Source: Halomonas binhaiensis
Lineage (GTDB): Bacteria; Pseudomonadota; Gammaproteobacteria; Pseudomonadales; Halomonadaceae
DNA length: 64,000 bases
NCBI RefSeq assembly: GCF_008329985.2
Contig: NZ_CP038437.2
Span: 2,790,001 to 2,854,000 of the forward strand
Reading direction: 5' to 3'
In this document: one piece after another, positions 36,639-46,668 of the stretch
Numbering within the stretch: position 1 is the stretch's first letter
Layout: each line of letters starts with the position of its first letter
Made by a program: the position numbers and the translations under genes
The notes under the pieces: generated by a model
Seen by the model: the letters and a program-made list of their open reading frames with translations, nothing else
What the model was told of the DNA's origin: nothing
The model's database searches: none

Positions 36639-38033
36639 TTACATGTCTGGTGAAGGCCTGTACGGTGTGGCGCCATGAAATGCCAATGGCTGGCCTTGTG
36701 GGGAGGACTCCTCCAGCGCTTCATCACGGACCACCAGGTGGCCACGCACGACGGTGTGTATCGGCCACCCCGTTACATGCACGCCGTCGTATGGCGTCCA
36801 GCCTGCCACGCTGGCAATCCATCGGTTGGTGATTTGCCGACGCGCCTTGAGGTCGACCAGAGTCAGGTCGGCGTCATAGCCTACGGCGATGCGTCCCTTG
36901 CCCTGGATGCCAAACAGGCGCGCCGGCCCAGCACTGGTCAGATCAACCAGCCGTTGCAGACTCAAACGCCCGTGATGGACATGATCCAGCATGATGGGAA
37001 GCAGCGTCTGCACACCGGTCATGCCACTAGGCGACTGTGGATAGGGTCGTGCCTTTTCCTCCAGGGTATGTGGCGCATGGTCGCTGCCCAGTACGTCGAC
37101 TACCCCGTTGTTGATGGCCTGCCATAATGCTGCCTGATGATGTGCCTCACGCACCGGAGGATTCATCTGTGCCAGGCTACCCAAGCGTTCATAGCACTCG
37201 GGGGCACTCAGGGTGAGGTGATGGGGTGTCACTTCCACGCTGACACGTTGCTTATGCCGGGCCAGGTACGCCATCTCCTCGGCTGTGGATACATGCAGGA
37301 TGTGCAGTCGCCGCCCCGCTTCCTCTGCCATCCGCACAATACGCTGCGTGGCAATCAGGGCGCTTTGCGCATCCCGCCAGACCGGGTGGTTGCGTACATC
37401 GCTGTTGTCCTCTACCAGTGCTTTCCGCTGTCCCAGACGTGCCTCATCTTCTGCATGCACTGCCATGCGGCGGTGTCCGTGGCTCACGATACGGCGCAGC
37501 ACGGCATCATCATCAGCCAGCAGATCGCCGAAGGAACTGCCCATGAAGACCTTGATACCCGCGCAGCCAGGCAGCTTCTCCAGGGTACTCAAGGACTCTG
37601 CATTGACCGCCGAGCCACCAAGATAGAAGGCATGGTCACACCAGGCACGCCCCCTGGCACAGTCCAGCTTGGCTTCCAGGTCCTGCTGCCACAGCGTCAA
37701 CGGCTGTGTGTTGGGCATCTCGAACACGGCGGTCACGCCGCCCAGCACCGCACCGCGAGTCCCGGCTTCCAGCGTCTCCTTGTGAGTCAGCCCGGGCTCG
37801 CGAAAGTGCACCTGGGTATCCATGACACCAGGCAACACATGAAGCCCGCTCGCATCCAATGTTGTCTCTGCACTCCAGCGCCCTGCCAGATCACCCAGTT
37901 CAACAACACGGCCACCGACACAGGCGATGTCCAGGCACTCCGCCCCACCCGGTGTGAGCACGATGCCGCCACACACCAACAGATCGGCGTGGCGGTTGGC
38001 CATATATCGAGACAGATCTTGAGCGTCGCTCAT
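36639..38033 (-). CDS. pyrC: Dihydroorotase paralogue of the zinc-starvation operon
   Basis: The 464-residue amidohydrolase has class I dihydroorotase motifs: [18 protein letters not shown], the carboxylated-lysine region, [12 protein letters not shown] and [13 protein letters not shown]. The first metal-binding residue of the usual HxH is Gln (Q74), as in a known subgroup, which may lessen zinc dependence. The start overlaps the thrS2 stop by four bases. In Pseudomonas an equivalent gene sits beside folE2 and gamma-carbonic anhydrase under Zur. The role is likely to keep pyrimidine synthesis going when zinc is low. Confidence 0.87.
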   Translation of the reverse strand: MSDAQDLSRYMANRHADLLVCGGIVLTPGGAECLDIACVGGRVVELGDLAGRWSAETTLDASGLHVLPGVMDTQVHFREPGLTHKETLEAGTRGAVLGGVTAVFEMPNTQPLTLWQQDLEAKLDCARGRAWCDHAFYLGGSAVNAESLSTLEKLPGCAGIKVFMGSSFGDLLADDDAVLRRIVSHGHRRMAVHAEDEARLGQRKALVEDNSDVRNHPVWRDAQSALIATQRIVRMAEEAGRRLHILHVSTAEEMAYLARHKQRVSVEVTPHHLTLSAPECYERLGSLAQMNPPVREAHHQAALWQAINNGVVDVLGSDHAPHTLEEKARPYPQSPSGMTGVQTLLPIMLDHVHHGRLSLQRLVDLTSAGPARLFGIQGKGRIAVGYDADLTLVDLKARRQITNRWIASVAGWTPYDGVHVTGWPIHTVVRGHLVVRDEALEESSPQGQPLAFHGATPYRPSPDM

Positions 38034-40051
38034 CGAGAGGGCTCCGGTTCAATGACGGATGTCAACGAGCCGGACAGTGTCATGCGACGAAGCCGAGCAG
38101 CCTGTGCCAACTGGCGTGGCATTCTGTCGGGGGCCTGAGTACGCTCGCTCAACAAGGCCATTGCCGCGCGGATATCCAGCACTCCCATATCTCCGTCGCC
38201 CCGGCTGCGAATGGCTACACTGCTGGCGGACACTTCCTTGTCGCCGACCACCACCAGGTAGGGAATGCGCTGCAGACTCTGCTCGCGGATCTTGTAGCCG
38301 ATCTTCTCGTTGCGGACATCAAGCTCGACGCGTAGACCAGCACCTCTCAGCGTCTCCATGACCTCTCGAGCGTAATCGGCATGCGCTTCGGTAATCGACA
38401 GCACCACGGCTTGTACGGGGGTTAACCAGGCAGGCAACCTGCCAGCATGATGCTCAAGCAGAATGCCGATGAAACGCTCCAATGAGCCGAACAGCGCGCG
38501 GTGCAGCATGACCGGGGGCTTGCGTTGCCCATCTTCGTCCACGTACTCGATGCCGAAGCGTTCGGGCAGGTTCATGTCCACCTGCAGGGTGCCACACTGC
38601 CAGTCGCGGCCGATGGCGTCGCGCAGCACGAACTCCAGTTTGGGGCCATAGAATGCCCCCTCACCGGGGTTGAGCCGATAATCGAGGGCCAGGTCACCCA
38701 GTGCCTGGATCAAAGCGCCTTCCAGCAGGTCCCAGGTGGCGTCATCCCCCATGCGGCTGCCTGGCCGAGTGGAGAGCTTGATGAAGACATCGTCGAAACC
38801 GAACTGGCGGTAGATATCCAGCACCAGTTCCACCACACGCCGACACTCTGCTCCCATCTGCTGCGGCGTACAGTAGATATGGGCATCGTCCTGAGTAAAA
38901 TGACGCACTCGCAACAAGCCATGCAGCGCGCCAGACGGCTCGTAACGATGCACCTTGCCGAATTCGCCCATGCGAATGGGTAGGTCGCGATAGCTCTTGA
39001 GACCGTTACGGTACAGCAGTACGCTGCCGGGACAGTTCATTGGCTTGAGCGCCAGCGAACGACCGTCCTCGGTCTCCGTGGAAAACATGTGCTCACGATA
39101 ATTCTGCCAGTGGCCCGAGACCTCCCATAGCCCGCGGTCCATCACGTCCGGCGTATTCACCTCCACGTATCCGGCTTCTGCCTGGCGTCGACGCATGTAG
39201 TCGACAAGCACCTGAAATACCGTCCAGCCGCGGGGATGCCAGAAGACGGCTCCTGGTGCTTCTTCCTGGAAATGAAACAGGTCCAGTTCGCGTCCCAGGC
39301 GACGGTGATCACGCCTTTCCGCCTCCTGAACACGTTCCAGATAGGCTTCCAGATCCTGCTTGCTGACCCAGGCCGTACCGTAGATTCTCTGGAGCTGTGC
39401 ACTGCTCGCATCACCACGCCAGTAGGCTCCCGCCAGTTTCGTGAGCTTGACGTGTTTCAGGAAGCGGGTATTGGGCACATGAGGGCCCCGACACATGTCG
39501 ACATACTCTTCGTGGAAGTACAGCCCCAGGGTCTGGATATCCGGCATATCGTCGATCAGGCGAAGCTTGTAATCCTCTCCACGTTCATGAAAGAGCCGAA
39601 TGGCCTCATCACGCGGCATCATGCGCTTGGCGATGTCGTACTCCGTTGCAATCAACGCCTTCATGCGCTGCTCGATGGCATGCATGTCTTCCAGCGTAAA
39701 AGGCCGCTCATAGGCGATGTCGTAATAGAAGCCGTCGTCGATCACCGGCCCAATCACCATCTGCGCCGAGGGGTAGAGCTGTTTGACGGCATGTCCCAGC
39801 AGATGAGCACAGGAATGGCGGATGATCTCGAGCCCTTCCTTATCACGGGGCGTAATGATCTCGACCCGCGCATCCGAGGTGATCGGATCGCTCAAGTCGA
39901 CGAGCGATCCATCGACCCTGGCCGCCACAGCAGCCCTGGCCAACCCCGAACCGATACTGCGTGCCACTTGTGCCGCCGTGACGGGAGTGTCGAAATCGCG
40001 TTGCGAGTTGTCCGGCAGGGAAATTCGACACCTGTGATCGAGCATGGGCAT
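38030..40051 (-). CDS. thrS: Threonyl-tRNA synthetase, second copy type
   Basis: This roughly 673-residue class II synthetase has a TGS domain at the N-terminus ([20 protein letters not shown]), the editing domain ([16 protein letters not shown], and [10 protein letters not shown]) and the catalytic core. The catalytic zinc ligands are kept: Cys in MNCPG, His in DDAH and His in LHRALFG. I choose the start at 40051, one base after the carbonic anhydrase stop, because the TGS domain begins there; upstream residues look non-native. The C-terminus is about 30 residues longer than usual. A second thrS in Zur operons is known from other proteobacteria. This one has not given up its zinc site. Confidence 0.9.
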   Translation of the reverse strand: MPMLDHRCRISLPDNSQRDFDTPVTAAQVARSIGSGLARAAVAARVDGSLVDLSDPITSDARVEIITPRDKEGLEIIRHSCAHLLGHAVKQLYPSAQMVIGPVIDDGFYYDIAYERPFTLEDMHAIEQRMKALIATEYDIAKRMMPRDEAIRLFHERGEDYKLRLIDDMPDIQTLGLYFHEEYVDMCRGPHVPNTRFLKHVKLTKLAGAYWRGDASSAQLQRIYGTAWVSKQDLEAYLERVQEAERRDHRRLGRELDLFHFQEEAPGAVFWHPRGWTVFQVLVDYMRRRQAEAGYVEVNTPDVMDRGLWEVSGHWQNYREHMFSTETEDGRSLALKPMNCPGSVLLYRNGLKSYRDLPIRMGEFGKVHRYEPSGALHGLLRVRHFTQDDAHIYCTPQQMGAECRRVVELVLDIYRQFGFDDVFIKLSTRPGSRMGDDATWDLLEGALIQALGDLALDYRLNPGEGAFYGPKLEFVLRDAIGRDWQCGTLQVDMNLPERFGIEYVDEDGQRKPPVMLHRALFGSLERFIGILLEHHAGRLPAWLTPVQAVVLSITEAHADYAREVMETLRGAGLRVELDVRNEKIGYKIREQSLQRIPYLVVVGDKEVSASSVAIRSRGDGDMGVLDIRAAMALLSERTQAPDRMPRQLAQAARLRRMTLSGSLTSVIEPEPSR

Positions 40052-40052
40052 A

Positions 40053-40613
40053 TCAAAACTCGTTCTGGATACGTTTGTAGCCTTCCACCAGGCTGTTATT
40101 GGTACGCGCCACATCTTCGGAAAATGCCGAATCCTGGACCGACACCTTGGACAGGGCATTGAGATCGGTCCGCGGACCAATCCGCTCGGTGGAAGGGACG
40201 TAGAAATTGGCAGGGAGATCGCAACCGTCTACTACAGCGTTGTGTCGTACCACTGCACCTTGTCCAATGGCGCAGTTGAACAGCACGCTGTTGAAGCCGA
40301 TAAAAGCGCCATCCCCGATGGTGCAAGGACCGTGCACGATGGCGCGGTGCGCGATGGAGGTACGCTCGCCGATGGTGACCTCCGCCCCTGACTTCGAATG
40401 GATGACGACACCGTCCTGGATGTTCGAGTGAGCACCGATGATGATCGGCTCCATCTGCCCCTCGGCATCCACTTCATCGGCACGAATGACCGCATAGGGG
40501 CCGATGAAGACGTTCTCCTCGACAATCACTCGTCCGCAGAGGATGGCCGTCGGGTCGACAAAGGCACTGGGGTGAATCTGTGGCAGGTCGCCATTGGGGT
40601 TCTTGCGAATCAT
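40053..40613 (-). CDS. Gamma-class carbonic anhydrase / hexapeptide-repeat protein
   Basis: The 186-residue left-handed beta-helix protein has repeating hexapeptides ([20 protein letters not shown] and onward). The histidines of the gamma-carbonic-anhydrase metal site are recognisable ([20 protein letters not shown]). In zinc-starvation operons it is thought to replace zinc carbonic anhydrases with an enzyme able to use another metal. It is followed directly by thrS2, with TGA and ATG almost touching. A 206 bp gap with a gene remnant separates it from the COG0523 gene upstream. Confidence 0.85.
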   Translation of the reverse strand: MIRKNPNGDLPQIHPSAFVDPTAILCGRVIVEENVFIGPYAVIRADEVDAEGQMEPIIIGAHSNIQDGVVIHSKSGAEVTIGERTSIAHRAIVHGPCTIGDGAFIGFNSVLFNCAIGQGAVVRHNAVVDGCDLPANFYVPSTERIGPRTDLNALSKVSVQDSAFSEDVARTNNSLVEGYKRIQNEF

Positions 40614-40679
40614 ATGCAGTCAGGTCCTCGCTAAAGATATTGGAATCAAGCTTCATCTATTGGTGAAGCTCATTCGGGA

Positions 40680-40796
40680 TCAGGCTCTTGCCCGCTGAAG
40701 AGTGGTGCTGCTTGCGACGAATGCGACAGAATTCAGCGCCATGCCGATTCCGGCAGCGCCTGCGCCAACGATCACGACCTCGAGCAGCTCTTCCAT
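40680..40796 (-). pseudogene. Remnant of a flavin/NAD(P)-binding oxidoreductase
   Basis: The short frame starts with MEELLEVVIVGAGAAGIGMA, a textbook dinucleotide-binding Rossmann start, but decays within 20 codons and stops. It looks like the 5' end of a deleted flavin-dependent monooxygenase-type gene that once sat between the COG0523 gene and the carbonic anhydrase. Confidence 0.6.
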
Positions 40797-40818
40797 CAAA
40801 GAAAGACCTCTCGTGCCT

Positions 40819-41904
40819 TCACGTCTCGAGCTTATGAACCTGTGGCAGGACATGGTGGAATGCGTGAAAGGTGTCTTCGATGAGCTTTCGGTCAACGTCC
40901 TGCGTGATGAACACCAGTCGCGAGCGTCGATCCTCATCCGGCCAACGGGGCAATGTCACAGGCGGATAGAAGATGTGTTGAACACCATGAACCACAAGCG
41001 GCTGCTCGCGTCCGGCAATATTCAAGATCCCCTTGACGCGCAAGATGTTGCTGCCGACAAAACTCATCAACACCTCCAGCCAGTCCTCCAGCACCCCCTC
41101 CGGGATAGGATCATCGACGACAAAGCAGAACGCTCTAATATGGTCGTCGTGGCGGTTGACATCGCTATGGTCGTGGTCGTGGTCGTGGTCGTGGTGAGAA
41201 TGTGACGCCTGTGAGGCATACGCTTCCTCTTTCAGCCACCGTGCCACATCCGGTGCTTTTCCCGTGGTCGAAAACAGACCAAGATCCAGAACATTCGACG
41301 CGGCCAACTCGCCATGATGGATGTCCCATCGCTGAGCTGCGGGATTGATGCTGTCAAGCTTCTGCTTCAAGGCAGTCCGTTGCTCGTCCGTCACCAGATC
41401 CGCCTTGGTCAATAACAGACAGTCGGCCATGGCGACCTGCTTGACGGCTTCGACATGATGCATGAGCGTATGGGCCCCTGCCGCCAGGTCGAGGGTAGCG
41501 ACGACACCATCCAGGCGATAGCGATTGGCGACACGCGGATGAGTCATCAAGGTGTGTAGAATCGGAGCCGGATCCGCCAGCCCCGTGGTTTCTATGATGA
41601 CTCGGCGAAACTGGCGTAGCCCGTTGCGTGAAAAGCGCCAGGCAATGTCATCTAGGGTGGTGGCGAGATCTCCCCGGATGGTGCAGCACAGACAGCCGCT
41701 GCTCATCTCCATCACCACATTCTCGGTACTGTGGGCAACCAGCATGTGATCGAGCGGCGTCTCCCCGAACTCATTGATGATGACCATGGCATCAGCCATT
41801 TCTGGCTGCCGAACGAGGTGATTGAGAAGTGTTGTCTTGCCACTCCCCAGAAAACCGGTCAGCAGAGTGACGGGGATCAGTTCCCGTGGTGCGGAACGGC
41901 TCAT
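40819..41904 (-). CDS. COG0523 (CobW/ZigA-like) metallochaperone GTPase
   Basis: The 361-residue G3E GTPase has a Walker A GFLGSGKTTLLNHL, the family metal motif CLCC (SSGCLCCTIRGDL), a Walker B ETTGLADP region and a C-terminal CobW_C domain. A His-rich loop (HSHHDHDHDHDHSD, coded by a gtggtc-type repeat near 41163-41195) likely binds zinc. Zur-controlled members deliver zinc to client enzymes under starvation. It overlaps the end of zur by four bases, so the two are coupled. Confidence 0.92.
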   Translation of the reverse strand: MSRSAPRELIPVTLLTGFLGSGKTTLLNHLVRQPEMADAMVIINEFGETPLDHMLVAHSTENVVMEMSSGCLCCTIRGDLATTLDDIAWRFSRNGLRQFRRVIIETTGLADPAPILHTLMTHPRVANRYRLDGVVATLDLAAGAHTLMHHVEAVKQVAMADCLLLTKADLVTDEQRTALKQKLDSINPAAQRWDIHHGELAASNVLDLGLFSTTGKAPDVARWLKEEAYASQASHSHHDHDHDHDHSDVNRHDDHIRAFCFVVDDPIPEGVLEDWLEVLMSFVGSNILRVKGILNIAGREQPLVVHGVQHIFYPPVTLPRWPDEDRRSRLVFITQDVDRKLIEDTFHAFHHVLPQVHKLET

Positions 41905-42509
41905 TCGCTGGCTCCTTTGACAGGTTGATGCGCATATAAAGCAGAAGAACCAACGCTATTGCACTCTGCCGGGGTCGTGGCGTTGGTCACTACATCACTG
42001 CAGGTTGCACAGGTGCCTCGGACCTCTATCGTGATGCTCTCGCAAGAGAAGTGCCGGCGCTGCGCCAATCGATCCAGGCAGCCACTCAAGTCCTGGTCCA
42101 GCAGTTCATCGGTACGACCACAATGGTTGCAGATGGCGAATACGGTGCACTCATGGCGGTGCTCCAGCCTGCAGGCGATATACGCATTCAGGGTTTCCAA
42201 TCGATGCACTGCCCCTGCCTTGATCAACACTTCCAGGGCACGGTAGACCTGTGTCGGAGCACTGAAACCATGCGGACGAAGCAAATCAAGTAGCGCATAT
42301 GCGCTGAGAGGCTCCTGCGCTTGTCGCAGTGCTTCGAGCGCGCGTCGCTGTTTGCTGTTCAACGGCACAATGAGGTCGTCCTTTTGTCCATCCTCTTCCC
42401 AAGCACAGGAGCCCACCGGGGCATGCTGGTGAGGCCTTCGGGAAAACCACACCAACTCACCCGCCAGGGCATCAGGCAAGTACGGGCGCTTTTCGCGTTT
42501 CTCCGACAA
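41901..42509 (-). CDS. zur: Zinc uptake regulator Zur (Fur family)
   Basis: The 202-residue Fur-family protein has a winged helix ([36 protein letters not shown]), a regulatory metal site [19 protein letters not shown] and a second cysteine pair (GTCATCS), as in Zur. The only ATG start (42509) lies 38 bp inside the 3' end of adhC. Shorter GTG/TTG starts are possible, because the first 45 residues are atypical. It should repress this block and zinT through the GTTATAACATAAC boxes at 44.26 and 44.45 kb when zinc is plentiful. Confidence 0.9.
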   Translation of the reverse strand: MSEKREKRPYLPDALAGELVWFSRRPHQHAPVGSCAWEEDGQKDDLIVPLNSKQRRALEALRQAQEPLSAYALLDLLRPHGFSAPTQVYRALEVLIKAGAVHRLETLNAYIACRLEHRHECTVFAICNHCGRTDELLDQDLSGCLDRLAQRRHFSCESITIEVRGTCATCSDVVTNATTPAECNSVGSSALYAHQPVKGASE

Positions 42510-43656
42510 TCTCCCCCGCCAGGTCGCCCACCATGGTGTCCTGGGTCTGGAAGTGAATCACCGAACGAATCGACTCGCCGCGCCGTAACAGATCGAAAGC
42601 CGTGTTGATCTGATCGTGCGCCATATTGTGAGTAATGTAAGGGTCGACATCGAAGCGCCCGGACAGCCACTCGTCGACCATACCGGGGAGTTCAGAGCGT
42701 CCCAGTACCCCGCCGAAGGCACTACCGCGCCAGACCCGACCGGTCACCAGCTGGAATGGGCGTGTCGCAATCTCCTCGCCGGCACCGGCGACACCAATGA
42801 TGATGCTCTCACCCCATCCCTTGTGGCAGCACTCCAGTGCCGCTCGCATCAGGCGAACATTGCCCACGGCCTCGAACGAGAAATCGACGCCACCATTGGT
42901 CATGTCGATGATCACCTCATGCAGCGGTTCAGGATGATCATCAGGGTTGACGCACTCGGTGGCACCCAGCGATTCGGCGAGAGCAAACTTGGCGGGGTTG
43001 ACGTCAATGCCGATGATCCGACTGGCGCCCTGCAGCTTGGCCCCCTGGATCACTGCCATCCCCACGGCACCCAGACCAAACACGGCTACCGTGTCACCGG
43101 GTTTGACCTTGGCGGTATTGCGCACTGCGCCAATGCCGGTTGGCACTGCGCACCCCATGACACAAGCCTTGGCCAACGGTGCCTCACGGCTGATTCTGGC
43201 GACGGCGATCTCGGGCAGCACCGTGTATTCACTGAAGGTGCTGGTACCCATGTAGTGGTGAATCATCTTTCCCTTGTAGGAAAAGCGACTGGTACCATCC
43301 GGCATCAAACCCTGCCCCTGCGTCTTGCGAATGGTCTGACACAGGTTGGTTTTCCCGGATTGGATATAGGGACAGTTCGGATCTTCCGGAGTGTAGAGCG
43401 GAATGACGTGATCACCGGGAGCCACTGACGTCACGCCCTTGCCCACCTCCTCGACAATACCGACTCCCTCATGCCCCAGGACACAGGGGAAAATCCCTTC
43501 GGGATCACGACCGGAAAGCGTAAACATATCGGTATGGCACAGACTGGTGGTCACAATCCGGATCAGCACTTCCCCCTGCTTCGGTCCTTCCAGATCGATT
43601 TCCTCAATCTCCAGCGGACGGTTAGGCTCCCAGGCGATGGCTGCGCGCGTTTTCAT
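42472..43656 (-). CDS. adhC: Class III alcohol dehydrogenase / S-(hydroxymethyl)glutathione dehydrogenase, structural-zinc variant
   Basis: The 394-residue medium-chain dehydrogenase has the catalytic zinc ligands C40 (SLCHTD), H62 (GHEGVG) and C169 (MGCAVPTG) and the cofactor motif [11 protein letters not shown]. The structural-zinc loop is altered. Ordinary AdhC has four cysteines before and within SGKTNLC; here they are D92, C95, I98 and C106, so the structural site is lost. The C-terminus is about 20 residues longer than usual and overlaps zur. Start 43656 follows GGAGAAGG. Its place in a Zur block together with these losses suggests a zinc-sparing formaldehyde-detoxifying paralogue. Confidence 0.88.
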   Translation of the reverse strand: MKTRAAIAWEPNRPLEIEEIDLEGPKQGEVLIRIVTTSLCHTDMFTLSGRDPEGIFPCVLGHEGVGIVEEVGKGVTSVAPGDHVIPLYTPEDPNCPYIQSGKTNLCQTIRKTQGQGLMPDGTSRFSYKGKMIHHYMGTSTFSEYTVLPEIAVARISREAPLAKACVMGCAVPTGIGAVRNTAKVKPGDTVAVFGLGAVGMAVIQGAKLQGASRIIGIDVNPAKFALAESLGATECVNPDDHPEPLHEVIIDMTNGGVDFSFEAVGNVRLMRAALECCHKGWGESIIIGVAGAGEEIATRPFQLVTGRVWRGSAFGGVLGRSELPGMVDEWLSGRFDVDPYITHNMAHDQINTAFDLLRRGESIRSVIHFQTQDTMVGDLAGEIVGETRKAPVLA

Positions 43657-43759
43657 AGAGACCTTCTCCTTGCTGAAGGCAAGCAAAGCTGAACGCCCTG
43701 CCTGCCTGGTACATTCAAAACGGTGATGGATTCCGCCCAGTGATGCTGCGAAAGTGCCT

Positions 43760-44185
43760 CTATCTGCGCACCTTGGCGTAATGATGTTCCCTCTGTTCCT
43801 GGCGCTGCTTGGCTTCAAGACACAAACGTGCGGTTGGCCGGAACAACAACCGGGCAATCCCGATGGGCTCACCCGTCTCCTCGCAATAACCGAACTCCCC
43901 CACTTCGATACGCTTCAAGGCGGCAGCAATGTTGGCCAGCAACCGGGTCTCTCGATCGGCCTGGCGAAGCTGCAGACGGAGCTCTTCCTCGTATGAGGCT
44001 TGATCAAGCTCATCCCCTCCCCGCTCATATGCCACCATGGCATGACGGACTTCATGCAAACGCTCCTCGACCTGCGGTTGCTCCTGTAGCAACCGTTGTC
44101 GAAAGAAGGCCAGTTGCTCATTGTTCATGTAGTCGTCATCCGGCATCCCCAGAAGGTGCGCCTCCTCATCAACCACTGCTGGCAT
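43760..44185 (-). CDS. dksA2: DksA2-type RNA polymerase regulator, reduced zinc finger
   Basis: The 141-residue DksA/TraR-family protein has the coiled-coil with acidic tip and the C-terminal finger region [18 protein letters not shown]. The finger has C101/T104 and C122/A125 instead of four cysteines. This is the pattern of Pseudomonas DksA2, which works without zinc. I start at 44185, preceded by GGAGG; a start ten codons upstream is open. It is the first gene of the leftward block, and a Zur-box core lies about 70 bp upstream. Confidence 0.92.
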   Translation of the reverse strand: MPAVVDEEAHLLGMPDDDYMNNEQLAFFRQRLLQEQPQVEERLHEVRHAMVAYERGGDELDQASYEEELRLQLRQADRETRLLANIAAALKRIEVGEFGYCEETGEPIGIARLLFRPTARLCLEAKQRQEQREHHYAKVRR

Positions 44186-44255
44186 CCAATCGATCCTCCA
44201 GACATGGGGTATCAAACATGTTCTTCATCGGCTATCGCTCAGCCCGGACTAGATA

Positions 44256-44270
44256 TGTTATAACATAACA
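44256..44270. promoter_or_regulatory. Zur-box core upstream of dksA2
   Basis: TGTTAT-AAC-ATAACA is a perfect 6-3-6 dyad matching the GTTATA/TATAAC core of gammaproteobacterial Zur boxes. It lies 71 bp ahead of the dksA2 start. The 13-base centre GTTATAACATAAC recurs exactly at 44449-44461. Confidence 0.8.
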
Positions 44271-44448
44271 ATATTGTCACGTGAAAGACTCTCTTTTCCT
44301 ACTAATGTCTTGAATATGATGATTCCACCGGACGACACCCAGAAGAAAAATACTGTGTAATTTCATTAGGTTAACGAAGGAAGATTCGAGAACCGATGCG
44401 TACCACGGGATAAAAGGTGAATACAACATACTTGACATAATAGGATAC

Positions 44449-44461
44449 GTTATAACATAAC
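44449..44461. promoter_or_regulatory. Second Zur-box core, toward zinT
   Basis: GTTATAACATAAC is identical to the centre of the box at 44257-44269. A TTGACA lies just upstream (44432-44437), so the box would cover a rightward promoter. zinT starts 328 bp further on, giving a long leader if this is its promoter. Confidence 0.75.
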
Positions 44462-44692
44462 TAACTGGTCATCCAAGACCCCATTCATCCAGGAAGGCAT
44501 TATTACCTTGCGACCCACCATCTCCAGAAAACCCTTCTTCATGACATCTACGGTTGCCATGGCAGACGTGCCATCTGTCGCAATAGTCCCCTCTGCGGAA
44601 TCGGGACAAAACGACTTCTTGGCAGCGAGGAGCTGTATTCGCAGCTTCTGCGACAACTCACCAAAGGGGTGCTCAATGTAGTGCGTCTTCAT
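44450..44692 (-). CDS. Doubtful small protein antisense to the zinT leader
   Basis: The 80-residue frame starts MKTHYIEHPFGELSQKL after GAAGGGG at fair spacing. Its stop codon lies inside the second Zur box. It resembles no family that I know. It could be a real Zur-adjacent gene, a decayed gene or chance coding in the zinT leader. I favour chance. Confidence 0.25.
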   Translation of the reverse strand: MKTHYIEHPFGELSQKLRIQLLAAKKSFCPDSAEGTIATDGTSAMATVDVMKKGFLEMVGRKVIMPSWMNGVLDDQLVML

Positions 44693-44788
44693 GACATACC
44701 CCTTCTTCAGACAACTTTCGACATCACCCCACCGACTCGGGTACCGAAAGAGTGTCCCAGTCATCCCGTGCAACAAGGAGAACCAACA

Positions 44789-45481
<693 letters not shown>

Positions 45482-45494
45482 ACAACTAGCGGCA

Positions 45495-45520
45495 GGCAGG
45501 TTCCTGCAAGGGAACCTGCC
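45495..45520 (+). terminator. Hairpin after zinT
   Basis: Perfect ten-base arms GGCAGGTTCC / GGAACCTGCC with a six-base loop start 14 bp after the zinT stop. There is no T run. Confidence 0.65.
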
Positions 45521-45998
45521 CATAGCCGACAGACCTTCAACCTCATCGAGCCAAGCAAGGTGCATAATGATCCTGTGGATGCTTGCTCAGATAATCCTGA
45601 TATATTGATACCCATTAATCACATATTGAATATACCAGAACTCCCCATATGAAAAATTTAACTTACTGACCGGTATAGCATGATCGCTACCTGCGACTTT
45701 TTCTGGTACTTGACCTGAGCGAACGAATCTACTATATCGAGTCGCTGTATCGGCAGTGACAGAACAATCAGACTCTCCCCCACCGATGGCTACCAAGCAG
45801 CTGCAGCAAGATTTATACAGCGCTTCCCTCGAACTCAAGAAATACTCCTCGATCCCCCCTGAATCTATTGTAAAAAATATCCAGGAAACAATATAAAACA
45901 AAAATACACGGAAATTTTATTCATCTTATGCCAAGAATGAAAGCTCCATAAATTTAATCATAAATAAAAACAATCCATACCTGTGATGGGAAAAAATA
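45521..45998. other. AT-rich gap between zinT and the terpene genes
   Basis: Base composition changes here from GC-rich to clearly AT-rich. A leftward frame of 104 codons (45587-45901) lacks a ribosome binding site and family resemblance, so I do not call it. The change probably marks the left edge of acquired DNA. Confidence 0.5.
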
Positions 45999-46042
45999 TC
46001 CTCATGAATAGTAATCCCACTATCCATGAGGACGTTTATAAT
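45999..46042 (+). promoter_or_regulatory. Inverted repeat and -10 box ahead of the terpene operon
   Basis: Arms TCCTCATGAATAGT (45999-46012) and ACTATCCATGAGGA (46019-46032) pair with one mismatch around a six-base loop. TATAAT follows at 46037-46042, with no good -35 box. The dyad occupies the -35 region. This suggests a regulator-dependent promoter, 30 bp before idi. Confidence 0.6.
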
Positions 46043-46071
46043 TCAAAAAAACCAATGGAAACAATCACATC

Positions 46072-46620
46072 ATGGAAGAAAAAATTATCCTCATCGATAA
46101 TGATGACAACCCCATAGGGGCAGAAGAAAAGCTCAAGGTTCATCAATTAGGGCTATTGCATAGAGCTTTCTCCATTTTCATCTTTGATAGCAATGGAAGG
46201 CTCATGCTACAACGCCGAGCACTTCATAAATACCACTCGGCTGGATTATGGACTAACACTTGCTGCAGCCACCCTCGCTGGGGAGAAGCAACCGATGATG
46301 CTGCCACTCGTCGACTACGGGAAGAGATGGGATTCATCACCAATCTACTGAGAGTAGACAGCATCCTCTATCACGCAAAAGTTCCCGGTGGGCTAATAGA
46401 ACATGAGTTCGACCATATCTACATCGGCTTATTTGATGGTAGCCCCAAGCTAAACCCTGATGAAGCAGATACCTGGAAGTGGATTTCAATTTCTGAGTTA
46501 TTCCATGAGGAATCCACAAATCCAGACCAATTCACTGCCTGGCTCACGATAATAGTAAGAAAGATTGGCAAAGATAAAATGGAACAATGGAGCAGGCTTG
46601 CTCACAGCATGAAGGCCTAA
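46072..46620 (+). CDS. idi: Isopentenyl-diphosphate delta-isomerase, type 1
   Basis: The 182-residue Nudix-fold enzyme interconverts IPP and DMAPP. The active-site cysteine lies in TNTCCSHPRWGE, the Nudix-like segment in RRLREEMGF and the glutamate in EHEFDHIYIG. It is first of a three-gene rightward set with a methyltransferase (48 bp gap) and a terpene synthase. A dedicated idi inside a terpene cluster would raise the DMAPP supply. Codon use and AT content differ from the zinc block and the metabolic genes to the left. Confidence 0.92.
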   Translation: MEEKIILIDNDDNPIGAEEKLKVHQLGLLHRAFSIFIFDSNGRLMLQRRALHKYHSAGLWTNTCCSHPRWGEATDDAATRRLREEMGFITNLLRVDSILYHAKVPGGLIEHEFDHIYIGLFDGSPKLNPDEADTWKWISISELFHEESTNPDQFTAWLTIIVRKIGKDKMEQWSRLAHSMKA

Positions 46621-46668
46621 GGGATAATTATCTAGCCCAGGAAATCCACCAAGGAAAGGAAAATTCTC

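Noticed and set aside
37137..38138. Rightward 333-codon frame opposite the dihydroorotase
   Set aside because: Antisense shadow; the opposite strand is a clear conserved enzyme.
39236..40162. Rightward 308-codon frame opposite thrS
   Set aside because: Antisense shadow of a conserved synthetase.
41151..41200. GTGGTC-type repeat in the COG0523 gene considered as a separate repeat locus
   Set aside because: It simply codes the family's His-Asp metal-binding loop.
45587..45901. Leftward 104-codon frame in the AT-rich gap after zinT
   Set aside because: No ribosome binding site, odd composition and no family resemblance.
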